Part shown: one piece after another, positions 1 to 13,000 of the stretch | Numbering within the stretch: the first letter of the stretch is position 1 | Layout: each line of letters opens with the position of its first letter | Assembly: GCF_000003815.2 (NCBI RefSeq) | Contig: NC_049980.1 | Location: 4,569,636 to 4,633,635, forward strand | Source of the DNA: Branchiostoma floridae | Lineage: Eukaryota; Chordata; Leptocardii; Amphioxiformes; Branchiostomatidae | Direction of reading: 5' to 3' | DNA length: 64,000 bases | Notes under the pieces: generated by a model | What the model was told of the DNA's origin: nothing | Database searches by the model: none | Seen by the model: only the letters and a program-made list of their open reading frames with translations | Translations under genes and position numbers: made by a program

Positions 1-6
1 CAGCAT

Positions 7-482
7 CCGAACAGTCTTCTTCGTTTCACAACCTCTTTTTATTCTTCTGCACACGTTTCCGTGACTGTCTGTCACCTTCATCAGTGCAAAATGAAATATA
101 CTAACGTTACTCGGTGCGATATGAACTATACAGACAAAATCGAACTAGACCTATTGTGACGTAATTACTGACATGGAATGTTCTCGAACGTGATGCGTTA
201 ATCATCCTTGCCACTTTGTGACGTAGTGGCAAGGATGCGGTCCCAAACATGGCTAAGTTTATACCCCCCTTCGTCTCTATTCATAACTGCTGTAGACTTT
301 CTGATCCAGATGGCTTCCTTGACCCAACGTGTGTATTTGTTGTCACAATAGGTTTAGTTCGATTTGCACTGTATAGTTCATATCGCACCGAGTAACGTTA
401 GTATATTTCATTTTGCACTGATGAAGGTGACAGACAGTCAGAAGAATAAAAAGAGGTTGTGAAATGAAGAAGACTGTTCGAT
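7..482. mobile_element. Palindromic non-autonomous element (foldback/MITE)
   Basis: Left arm about 7-155 is repeated inverted at about 346-482 (cgaacagtcttcttc at the left, gaagaagactgttcg at the right). The left arm has an extra 13 bp (about 50-62). It shares the phrase gtctgtcacc with the element at 40360-40835, so the two are probably related. No transposase. Confidence 0.85.
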
Positions 483-857
483 TGATCTACCAACCTGATG
501 AAACTATTTACGGATGACAGCATCATCTGCTGAACTTCAAACCTTCACGAAGAATCTCTCTCAATATTTGACTCCTATCTCAACTGCAAATGTGATGTAT
601 TCAAGTGTTACGTTTTCTTTTTTCTTTTCAAAAACCTGGACAAAAATAACTTCCTTATTCTACGGAGAATTGGATATGACAAATTGATATCCTTACGACA
701 AGGGCTTTTCATTGATTGGTTTTCATTACTAGAGTTTTTATACAGATGTCAATGAATACGAAGAATGAAATTCAATGTTAATTGCTGTAGCCCTTAGGCG
801 TGCAATCCTTGTCAACAATGATAATAATGAAATTCAATGTTAATATATATGTCACAG

Positions 858-946
858 TAGAGATTGCGATTCAGGACAATCGCCGATTGTTCTAGGACAG
901 ACTGTCCTGAATCGCAATCTCTACTGTCACAGTGACAGTCATATAT
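858..946. repeat. Short perfect-looking palindrome
   Basis: The arm tcacagtagagattgcgatt and its complement surround a short centre that itself folds (aggacaatcgccgattgttct). It would form a hairpin with a stem of about 30 bp in RNA. Confidence 0.8.
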
Positions 947-1052
947 AACTCTATCACATGTTCTTGCTAGTTAGAATACAGTGTTGAAAGAAAAGTGCAG
1001 TACTTTCACAATGATATCATATTGACAAATGACCTGTGCACATTAACAACAG

Positions 1053-4000
1053 GAAGCCTGACGGGACATGTGACTGGCGTAATACCACATACTACACCAG
1101 CCCGCACACCAGTGGACAGTACTTCCACGGCGTGCGCACCTGCAACTCCTACTGGAACTCTGTGGTACGTATATGTAGTCTGGGGTTATAGAAGGTTAAG
1201 CTTTCGAAAATAATTTCATCAGGTTGGTAGATCATAGGACCTAGGAGTTTTCTTTTACATAACTAGTTTTTCTCACCTGCTGACGTTTCGATGCCTGTCA
1301 GACATGTTCCTCAGAGCTTCTAATTGGAGTTCTGCATCTCGCCACTTTTATAGCCAATGTAGGTGGCGCAAAAACTGCATAGGCAGCCCGTTTGGGATTG
1401 AATCTGTGTTCTCACCGCAAAAGCGCCACTTACATCAGCTACATATAGCGGCGAGACGCAGAACTGGATTCAGTTAGATGCTCTGAGGAAGTTTACTAAG
1501 TGATATGACACCAGTTTAGCTCAATGAAGAGCTTCTCTCATATGCACTGGTCATGACAGATAAGAGGGACACTAACTGTACATTATTTACAGGTTTATTC
1601 TACCTGGGAGATTCCTCTTGTCTCTAGTTCTTTTCGATAAGCGCATTCAGTGGACTACGGCTTTATGTTACATCCTAAGGAGTGCAACCCTTTCTGGTAG
1701 TTGGTCAGGTGCAACTCTCAAGAAGTCTCTCCAGCCTTATATCCTGGCCATAAACAAGCATTATGACACGACAAGTAGATTAAACTTGTCAATGACTGAT
1801 TGAATTTTCTGTAGGAGCCACATGAGGAAGGCTTTAAGGCTGAAGATGTTGCTCCGTTTGACGGGATGGCGGAATTCTTACTGGGCATGTCGTCTCAAGT
1901 CACCGAGCGGGAGGACAACATCATCACTGAGGATCTAAGAGGTGACAGTCCTTCCGTCACATTATTAGTTTTCTTTAATAATATTCTTTTGGGTGGAAAG
2001 AACTGGAAAATCTTCCTTTCATTCACTGTATATCTGCATGCCTTTGCAGGCTTTTAGCTAGGATTTTATTATAGGGGGTCCAGATTTCTTGGTAATTTGC
2101 GGGAAGTGAAATAGACATGACTATATTGTATGGGGGTATGCGGGCATCCACCTTCCATGGTGCACAGTTTTCAAGAATTTTAAATAGTACATTCTGAGGT
2201 ATCCTTAGGAGCAAAATTACTGTCAGAGAGGTGATGGTAGAAGACTGTGACCACAAATGACCTTGTGGCATCCCTGGTCTATCAGAATTTCATGCTTGTC
2301 AGAGGATCTGCTCCCCAGTGTAAGGGCATCCAATTTCTTGAGATTTTTAGAAAACGTGTCTAAATAATGCCTTGACGCATGCCTGGCTAAAAGCCTGTGT
2401 TATTGAGCTTAATTTAGAGACTTAGAGGCTTAATCTGTTTGATCCTGAAATATACTACCGGTTTGTCAGTCAGAACTTTAAACTAACTTTGTCCCCGGTT
2501 GCATTCTAAAACATATCTAGGGCGCGTGTTTGGTCCACTGGAGTTTTCCCGGCGCGATCTGATGGCCATCAACATCCAACGCGGTCGGGACCATGGACTT
2601 CCAGACTATAACACGGCCCGGGTGGAGTACGGTCTTCCTCCGCGGAAGACCTTTTACGATGTCAACCCCTGGCTCTTCAATGGCACATACGTTGAACACG
2701 GGCCTGAGGTAGGTTGCTGCTTGGTACCATACATAACCATTGATTTTTAAAAAAAATCTTATCAACCTTTATTAACATTCACATAACAGTACATTCATGT
2801 AGCATTCACATAACATCATAACACATAAAAAGTAATTGTGATTAGGTTGTGGTCATGAGCTTACAAAGAATGTTGTCTATTTCTACATTACCATTGTTGG
2901 CTATGAGTTGAAAAGTTGGAAGTTCATCTGAGTTAGTACCGATTTGACACTGTGCTTGATGGACAGGGCTATAATTTGTTTTGGCCCATAATGGCTGGGA
3001 TATTGCAATTATCAACAACAAGTGCGGGCCTCACTTCATACAAAAGGAAGGAACTTGAAGGCAGCCAATCAGAGAGAACTTGAAATACACGTGATTGGTC
3101 TTGTGCGGACTTCCTTACACTTCATGGTCTTCTAAATAACTTCTTCTTGTCAACAGCAGTAGGGTGGGTCGGTTAAAAGATTTTATAAAAGATTTCTGAT
3201 AAACCCCCAAAAAATCTTGACCATGCGTGTTTCCCATGACTACTAGCTCCTGGCAAATATCACAGCGTTCGCTACAGCGAACAACTGGACAACAGACAAG
3301 TGCGACATCTGGGTGTGCGGACTTCTGGAGACCACGGAGGCCGGACCGGGAGAACTGTTTGGCGCGGTCATCAAGGACCAGTTTGAACGGATTCGCGACG
3401 GCGATCGCTTCTGGTACGAGAATGATAAAAATGGGTAAGCGCCGCTATTTCCCTTGACGTTGTCTTGTTTCAGGTCATAAGGAACTTCTTTACTTTAAGT
3501 CTGATGTCAGTGATCTAAGAGTGAAGGAAAATGAAAAAAAAAGGAAGGGGCCAAGATGGACATTTAGGAATTAAAAAAATCTAACTTGTTCTAGACTAAG
3601 TGTACAATTAGTGTTTGCTTAAAACAGTAATTATTTAGACCTTATTTCATACCGTAAAATGAATGTTCTAATCCCCCTGTCCTATTTCGTTTATTAGAAT
3701 TATTTCACTTTTCTACCAAAAACATGGCTCCCTGTTAAAATAACTTCATCCTCAAATACAGGTGATATTGTAATAATTTATAATTAAAGCACTATTTTTG
3801 AAATGGCAACTGCATTATACTATGTTTGTTGTTTGTTTATTTTTATTTAACCAGGGATACATATCGCCTATTTAGGCGTTTTTCAAAGTTCCCTGGGGAA
3901 GTTATACTATTGATTCTTCCTGTTTCGTTAGACTGTTCACCAAGGGAGAGATCGAACAGATCAACAACATCACGCTGTTTGACATCATCAAGAGCATCTC

Positions 4001-7000
4001 CAACATCACTGATGCAGACATGCAGAGTAATCCCTTCATCGCAACTGGTCAGTATCTTTTTATTTATTTATTAGGATTCTCCATTTGGAGGGCATGGCGA
4101 AACAGGTGTTAAGGACACCTTTTCAAAGCCGCCATACACACATGTGCACATGTTCGCACATGTCTACACGCGGCGGGGTTATACCGCCCCTTACGGGGTG
4201 ATATATCCTTTTGCTGGCTGATACGGAATGGAGGTTCGCCAGGCCTCCAACCGGGTGATTTGAAGTGAATCACCAACTCCAGACAGAAAGGTTTGCTCCA
4301 TCTCACACCACACCATCGCACGTGTGGGGGTTCTTTAGCGTGCATAAGGTGTGACTCTCCCCATACACAGGACCTCCATTTAATGTCCTATCCTAGGGAC
4401 GGCCCTAGCCGAAGCTAGGTACTCATTTTCACCTGAGTATAGTGAGGAAAGCCATTTCCCAAGGGCACAAGATCGGTAACACAGCAGCTGGATTCAAACC
4501 CGCAACCTCTCGGTCACGAGGCGAAGACACTACCACTGTACTACACGGTCCCACATGTCTTGTACAGCCTGAATCATATCATAAGTTCCAAGGGACTTAA
4601 CACTAGTTCACCTTTTCTGCAGGGTAACCTATTTTAGGTTCACGGCGGTTTTGGGTTCATGGTTTTTCGACGCTGCTTCATTGTGAACTCAAAACCACTG
4701 CGAACATTTTTCCAATACTGTATGTTTTTTGGCACTTCCGTGAGCTCAATACGACCGTGAAAACTTCATCATCCGGCTACCACTACCATGAAATTAAATC
4801 ATCGCATTTACAGACATTTACTTATGTCAAGTAGACCGTTTAAAAAATGTTACAACAAAAAGGAATTAAAACCCACACGGTAACATGGTAGTGGTCACTC
4901 TACAACAGAAGTTACACAAGAAAGGCATAATCATATTAAATTTTGCAGTGGACAAGTCATCATGAAAGCAAAACCATCACATTAATTTAAGTTTAAAGAC
5001 ATACAGTATCATAATAAACTGCATATTTTTAGAAAGATTTATAATTAGAAATTACAGTGAAATTTGTTACCATCAAGTATAATGGGGGCATCGTCACTAG
5101 GTAGCGTTAACAGTCAGATGAGCAAAGGTTTTATTGTTTGTAGGGGTCACAGGTAGTTCAGTGTAATAGAACCATCTGCTGTCCTGCTGTGTGCCTGCAA
5201 AGCTGGTGTGTTACGCCAAAGGGCGATTATACTGGCTATGTATCTGTCTGTATCTGTATCTATATAGCCGGTATAACCACCGTTCGGTGTAACACACCAG
5301 CTGATGTAGATACAGAGGGTATGTGACCCCAAAGGGAAGTTATACCAGGGCCAGGCTGAGCTATACAGATACAGAGATTATATCAAGTAGCAACACAGAT
5401 GAGCATTCATGAATTTTTGTCTCCCTCTAGATTCTCCCTGTTTCCAGCCCAAGCAGCTGAGTCAGTTTGACATGGAGCCGTGCACCCCTGACACGGTGGA
5501 CAAGACGGTGGACTTCAAGAGAGAAACGTTTGACTACTTCACAGGCAGCGAGGCTTCGTACATCCTCACCTTCATGGCCCTGGCAGTGTTCATCATTGGT
5601 ACGTTAGTACAGTTCTTAATCCTTCAGTCATACAGTAGACACATACTGGGACACAGGGTTGTAGCCAGCACCCATCCTTCCGTCCTTTGACGGAATTTTG
5701 CAGTTGGGGACGGAAGAAAGTTTTGCCCATTCCGTCCTCAGTGACGGGCAAATATTGATATGTAAAGATATAATAGAACTGTCTGTAATTTTTCACCAAA
5801 ACAGATGCCGTTGAACAGCTTAGTCTACCAGCAAAATTTATACCTCAAAATGCAGGAAATAGGGTTTCAGGGGGTCTAGATTACAAAATTTTCTGGGAAA
5901 CATGTCTAGACCCCCCTAGGAATGTTGCACGACCTCTTGTGCCTTGGGTGCTTGATAGAATTCAAAATCGAGGGACTGAAAAATAATTTCAGGCTGGCTA
6001 CAACCCTGTTGGGACACTTTTGTTATTCCAATGTATGACTGAGGGATACACATGTGAAACCCGACGTAAAACAATTAGCTAATATCCATGACCAATCGCT
6101 CCACCCACAGAAACACAAGGACCTGCCAGCCTGTTGTCTGCTATGCTCTCCTCCTATAGGAGTGATTGATTACCACAAAACTCATAAGAAACACATTGGA
6201 ATGACAATCTCTAATTGGCTATAAGGAAACCTTTTGGATATATATCCTCCAAAGCAAACATAAGGAACCCTACGTATGAACCCCACAGTGTTAATGGCAC
6301 TGATCGATGTTTTTAGCCTGTGTACCGTATAGTAGTGCTTTTGAGCAACATCTTTTTAACTAGTGTAATGCTATATGTATTTTATTAATCATGGTTATCA
6401 GCAAAATTTTACTTACATTGTAACTTTTTAATGACTGTAAAGTTTCCCACTCAATTCAGCCCTTGGCTACAATGTGGCAAAACTGTTATTTCTGAATAAA
6501 CCATTATTATACGTACTACTTTTTGATAAGCAATCATAATGTTGTGCTTCTTTCAGGTTGTGTTGCTGTGCTGATATACATGGCAAGAGACAGGCAGAAG
6601 AAAGAGGCAGTGGAAAGAAACAAAAAGAGGAAGGCAACTTCCAAGCAGAGCAAGGATGGAGCAACAATTTTCCTGGGTATCTATTCTGACAGTCATTTCT
6701 TTAAAGACACTTCTTGGCCAGCAAAGAGCCAGACATATGTTAAAAGCATCAAATTTATGAATGAAATCAACAATACAAGACACAACAAATATTTCAGCAA
6801 ATTGATAGAAAACCAGTGCAAAATACAGTGTGTTGTATTCTATTTGTCATGACCTTTTGTCAGTTCTGAACATTGATATGTAAATTTTATCCTGACTTCA
6901 TTCATAAAAAACCCACCCCAAAAAAAGACTACAAATTTCAATGCGAAATGCATGTGCCAGAAAATTTTGTGTCCTCGAATAAAAAAAATTGCAATAATAT

Positions 7001-10000
7001 TCTTCCTAACGTTAATTTAAAAAGTCAATTATTCAAATTTTTAAACACTTGGCATACGTGAAAAGTGTTCAAAAGGGTTCAACATGTTTGGAAGCCCATG
7101 TGATAACCCAAATTCTCATCCAGTCAGGGACACCCAATAACACAAAGTTCTCACAGCCCATGAATTTTACTCTCTTTTTTCCCAGCGACTGAGTACGTAG
7201 GGAAGAAGGAAGGCGAACGCAGTGTTCAGGTCAAGCTGGGGACAGGGAAGGAGATCAAGGTAATGTGGAACTGAAAGACTTTCTATGCTAGGCAACAGCC
7301 ATCCCTAAACAAAGTCTAACCGTTAAACATCTAACATTGTGTGGTGCAACTTTGCATCGTGTGGTTTAATTGGTAGAGTCAGAACCTAGAGGTCCAAGTT
7401 TGATACTTGCCATGCCCCCGACGTTGTGCCGTTGGGAAAGGCAGTTGGGTTAGACAGTCACTTTTCTCACTTCACCTAGGTGTAAAATGGGTACATGACT
7501 TTGGTTGGGGAGATAAAAGATTACCTTTACCTTCTGTCTGTTCCTTGTATGTGGCACTGTTGAAATAACACTATATAAATTTTGGAACAAAAATCTTACG
7601 AAAACATTGTCAAGAATGTCAAGTTTAACACTTCATTCCATCATTCATTTATTCATTCTGTCATCGAATTTTGTAAAAGGTGTTGAATGATCGCGGGAAG
7701 CTTCTGAGGACGATCGACCTTCGAAATCACAACCAGCTGGTCTTGTACGTGGAGGCGGACAAACATCGCACCCTCATGGCCATCCACGTGCCAAAGGAGT
7801 ACGATCTGGTGAGTCTCCCTGCGCTTCTGTTAAGCCTAGGAAAATAATTTTGTGTTTCCTTACCTACTCTCGGCTGGAAAAACCTGCCGACCCTTGACTT
7901 TTTTGGGCCGATAGACAATCAGTCACATAGCTTCCATTTAGAATTTTTATTCAGGATGCTTCATACTGATTCTGTCAGAATTAAAAACACTACTTGTCCT
8001 GTCTAATAAAGGATAGATGTATCCATTTATGCACAAAATTTATTAGAGTTTGACATTGAAAGAAAAGTGTCCTCATGCATTTCAGTTTACTTTGTTTAAC
8101 TGTATATTTGTAATATGTCACACTAGAGTTTTGGCCAGCCTAAAAAAAATTACAAGTTAGAAAAAAAAAACAATGAAACCTTACCTCCATGAAAATGAAG
8201 GTATGGTTTTCGTTCTATTACTCTAAAACGCACGAGAAGGAGTTTAACGTAGTTTGCTTGTCGTTTTTTATGGACCGCTGGTATGGCTACGTGCAAAGAA
8301 TGACCCATGACAATTGGCCAGGAAAGGTCATGAACTTATCTGTAGTGGGCCAGAATCCATGTGGTCAGCCCAAGAGAGGATGGGTAGACAACAAAGATAC
8401 AGTAGAAGCTGTTTAATTGCACACTTCATATGCCAGCATTTTTCGTGCAATTATCCGTGTGGTTTGATAATGCAAAGTTATGGTTTGGGATTTTGGGATT
8501 CAGTGCATTTAACAGAAGTGTGCGGTTATCCGTGGTGCAATTAACTGGCTTCTACTGAAATCGAAAACTGAACTTGCTAAAATGGTAACCCTCTTGAGAC
8601 AAAGGCAGCTGGAGATCAGCAATCAGACCTAAACGACGCCCGACAACGTCCAACCCTTGCAAGTTAAAGTTAAAGTTAAAGTCCTTCCCGCGCCTGATGG
8701 CGCATAGGGCGGCGCACATCTCCGTTTCAGTAGCCCTTGGCCACACAACGCAATCACTGCAGCATGGGGCTAGTCCACTGGTAGTGGTGTGTGTACAACT
8801 TCCATACTCTTTCCCGAATGCTGAGTGCTAAGAACTCACGACCTACCGAATGCAAGGCGAACACTCCACCCACTAGGCCATTGCACCCATGCAAGACAGG
8901 GATTAAAAGACGCTAAACCAGATAGTGCACAGTAAGACTGTTACATGTAATGATACGATTTTTTAAGACTTTATATCCGTACACAAAAATAAAGCGCTTA
9001 CCAACAAGCTTTCGATCAGTCCTCTGATCCTTCTCAAGTTGTGAGGATATAAAGTCTTAAAAAATCGTATCATTATGTTAACTGCCGTCACAGATGAACT
9101 TACATTCACTGTTACATGTATTTGCGGTCCTGCACAGATTCTGAACTTCGATTACACGGAGGACCGAGACAACGCGCTGATGCAGGTGGAGGACTTCCTC
9201 GGGGCGGTGGAGGTCGGGCGGAGGCGGCAGGAGATGAAGAGCAGCGATCTGATGAAGGCCATCGTCACCAAGGCCGACCGCCAGAAACAGCTGGAGAAGT
9301 TCTTCCGTATCATCTTTGCTCAGGTAATGGCGGAACATCTTCATTTTTTTCTTTCAACCTTTATTTAACCTTGATACATCATTCGGCCTGAGCCGGTTTT
9401 CAAGATTTCAAAGGTGGGGGAGGTCAGAGGTCTAAATACCTTCTAAATACAATGCAGTACACAAAAGATACAGTTCAACATTCCATAGATACTTTCGTAT
9501 TCAACATAATATCAGTCCATCTCATAGTCCATAGTTACATAAATTCTAGTCGAGTCAAGTTCTTAAACGATGATAAAGAGGGCGCCTGCCTCAGACTATT
9601 CCACAGAACTGTGCCTGAATACGTTATAGATCTTCGAAACGCTTCTCTGTGGACCATGGGTAAGTATAGTAGGTTGGAGCAGGTTCATCACTGTTATTTT
9701 ACCCTAAAGTTTGAAGTTGATGGTATAAAAGCAAACGGTTATGCGCCCAGGGCTGTCTCCAGCTTTTTAGATTTTTTTCTTCCATCCTATGCATTGTTTT
9801 GAAGCCAGTGTTGTTGATCTCTGATGTTAAATCTGTCATTTTAAGCTTACGAAAATGGATTTTCACCGGTTTCATGTCACTGAGGTGTTTTTTTTTTTAA
9901 TGGATTGACTGAAATTTGTGTGTCCTAACAAGCAAATTTCCATCTTGGAGATAGCCTTGAAGTTTTGTACATTGTGTGTCAAAGTGTACCCATTTTGTAG

Positions 10001-13000
10001 AGTAGACTATTCCAAAAGAGTGAGGAGAGACTGGATTGAGGTCAGGGAGACCCCTATTATGTAGAATAGATTATTCCAAGAGGGTCAGGGAGAGAGGATT
10101 GAGGTGTGGGAGACCCCTATTATGTAGAATAGATTATTCCAAGAGGGTCAGGGAGAGAGGATTGAGGTGTGGGAGACCCCTATCATGTAGAATAGATTAT
10201 TCCAAGAGGGTCAGGGAGAGAGGATTGAGGTGTGGGAGACCCCTATTATGTAGAATAGATTATTCCAAGAGGGTCAGGGAGAGAGGATTACGGCCAGGGA
10301 GACCCCTATCATGTAGAATAGATTATTCCAAGAGGGTCAGGGAGAGAGGATTGAGGTGTGGGAGATATCAGTTACATCAGAAATGGAGAGAGAAAATGTC
10401 AGAAAAGAGATCTAGATTGAACCTGCTACATTGGCGTTGTCGGAAGGATCACAAGAAGAATGCACTGGTGATCATGAATGAACAGCCTCTCTTCAATGCA
10501 GTACCATTCATTTATAACAGAATATAAGCCTCTCTACCAATCACCCTAATGTGTATTATGACATTGTAATGAGAGTACAGTTATTCGAGTCAAAACACAA
10601 TCCAATGTCCAGTCCCCCTTCGTTCAAAACTAAATGAAATACCACATGCTTTCTTTCCACACCACCTTGACCTTGACTCCATGCAGGCCGGTGCCAGTGG
10701 TTTCAAAGAGCAGAATGGAGATGACGTTCACTCTGGCTATTTCAACAAGGTACAAACTACAAAGTGAACGCGATGGAGGAAAAGTGGTCAAATTAAATCA
10801 GACCTCAACTTACCCCGGGAATAATGTGTTATTTCTGTGTTTACTAACTGAAAGGCAGAAGTGGTGGTCATGTGGTTGTGTTGTCTGTGTGTTCATCCAT
10901 GTTTTCTCCAAAGTGGTACATAATCCAAGGGCATGTTTCATTTTTAATAGGCCACTGCAATTTCATTTATTGGTTTTTGGATTGGAACAAACAACAAAAT
11001 TGAAACATTAGGATCATGAAAAAAGGCTTGAAGTCTGTTCAGTTTTAAGGACTGAAAATAGTCAACTTTCTGCTCTCTTTTTTGTCTTGCCTAACTTCAA
11101 GTTCAAGTTTGACTAAAGTATGATCATGCAACTTCGCAAGAACCAAGAAATTAAGATGGTTTGGCCTAACAGGGATGTTGTTGTGTACGGTGCAGTGTTA
11201 TGTGTTTTTGCTGGTCCAGGAGTGGTCTCAAACTGAAGGTGGTGTTGTCTAACTAATCCAGATTGGTATATTCATTAAAAGCAAGAAATGTATGTTGTCC
11301 ATAATGCTCAAAATGTGTCTCAATTTATACCTCTCATTCATTGGTGATTACCAGTAGTTAACATGTTTGTCTGCTGTCTGTGTGTCACAGGTGGGTACCG
11401 GGTACATGTTGGGTTTCGAGCTCCGTCATCTGTAACCGTTGAGTTTATTCAGATTCTCTTCATTTTAGGCTTTCAAGGAGGAGAAGGCCCGCGAGGACAT
11501 TAGTACGTACAACTCCAAAGACGCCAAAGACGTTCTGACCTGTGAGCTGACGCGTGCCGAGTTCGCTGAAAGTCTCTCAATGAAGCCGGATTCCCTGTTT
11601 GTGGAGCAGATGTTCAACTTGGTGGACAAGGACGGCAGCGGGTACATCAACTTCCGCGAATTCTTGGACGTCATTGTCATCTTCGCCAAAGGTACGTATC
11701 TACTTGATACCTCAATGTACAAAGGTTTTACTTTTGTGTATCTGCAGCTGTCTGTCTGTTTTCTTGTGTGTCCGTAGTTATGAATACAACAAGTTAGGTC
11801 AAAGGTCCAAGAAAGGTCCCAGAATAGCTTATCTGATTTCTCCTGTCTTCTATTTCCTGTTGTATGCATATCTGTTACGTTAGGACGAATCAGCAAGGAA
11901 TACAACTATACTGAATAAAAAAAAGGAAATTCACAGTCAAGAAATACAAAATACAGTATATCTCAGATGTATGAGATCTTCGATTACTAATCTCTCTACT
12001 GACAGCAATAGCTACAGGGCTCGAATAATGTTTTCATAAATTATAATGCCATGCTAGTACCATGCACCTGACAAGTTTTCCTTTCACTAAGTTTCCGTGA
12101 TTTCTCATTATTTTTTTCACAAAATACAGTAAAAATCTTCTTTGTGGTCTTTTCCAGGTAACCCAGATGAGAAGGCCAAGCTCATGTTTGACATGTACGA
12201 TGTGGACGGAGATGGGAAACTCAGCAGGGAGGAGTTCAAGACCATGCTGAAGTGAGTAGATGGCAGTGGTGATCTGATTGGTCTCTGAGTAGTAGATGTT
12301 CTGTAGTAGAACAGTAGATGTCAGTAGTGATCTGATTGGTCAGTGTCGCAGTAGATAGCCAGTAGTAGAACAGTAGATGTCAGTAGTGATCTGATTGGTC
12401 AGTGTCGCAGTAGATGGCCAGTAGTAGAACAGTAGTTGTCAGTAGTGATCTGATTGGTCAAAATATCTCATTAGATGTCCAGAAGTAGAACAGTAGATGT
12501 CAGTAGTGATCTGATTGGTCAATATCGCAATAGATAGCCAGTAGTAGAACTTACCGTAGATGTCAGTAGTGATCTGATTGGTCAAACTATCTCTGAGTCA
12601 GTAGTAAATCAGTAGAATTTTAGTACTGTTCTGACAGCAAAAGAACAGTAGATAGAGGTGTAAGTAACTTGGCAGTACTGGTCCAGTAGGACAGTGGGAG
12701 TCGATTTACTGACAATCTACTAAAATCCTACTGTTTGTAGTTGACCAGTACTTAAGAGTAGATTTTCAGTACTGGCGGTTTGCCAAGGGGAATGTGAAAA
12801 TGGGCTAACAAACAAACAAACAAATAAACAATTGTTTACTCTTCCCCACAGGTCAATGATGGACATGGTGAACACGGAGGTTGAACAGTCGCAGCTGGAC
12901 ATGCTGGTGGACTCGATGATGGAACAGGGCGGGGTCCGGGACCGAGAACAGATGACTCAGCAGGACTTCATTAACATCCTGGGAGAACACAAGCAGGCCC

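Larger units (their letters stand above)
1..1052. other. DUOX intron with two palindromic elements
   Basis: No further DUOX exon is recognisable here. The segment is filled by the inverted-repeat element at 7-482 and the small palindrome at 858-946, with AT-rich unique sequence between. Confidence 0.6.
1053..5598 (+). other. DUOX: DUOX C-terminal half of peroxidase-homology domain and first membrane helix
   Basis: Six exons. The first begins mid-domain and contains VRTCNSYW; the second contains [15 protein letters not shown]; the third [17 protein letters not shown]; the fourth [10 protein letters not shown], all typical of the animal heme-peroxidase fold as found in DUOX. The sixth exon ends in a hydrophobic helix ([14 protein letters not shown]) continuing into the seventh, which turns basic ([16 protein letters not shown]), as expected for a cytosolic loop. 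In the family this domain is extracellular. N-glycosylation sequons are visible (for example NIT and NNT near 3255-3985). The distal half of the domain is not in the window, so peroxidase activity cannot be judged. Confidence 0.93.

Noticed and set aside
1..1052. Further upstream DUOX exons
   Set aside because: No segment translates to peroxidase-like sequence with splice sites; the stretch is mostly palindromic elements.
8189..8544. Frame with [19 protein letters not shown], similar to reverse-transcriptase-associated domesticated fragments
   Set aside because: Too short and without neighbouring reverse-transcriptase motifs to call a retroelement; possibly an old LINE remnant, but I cannot support it.
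10036..10527. Open frame of about 160 codons with repeated RVRERGL-type units
   Set aside because: It is the 63-bp minisatellite read through; no splice or codon evidence, and it sits within a DUOX intron.
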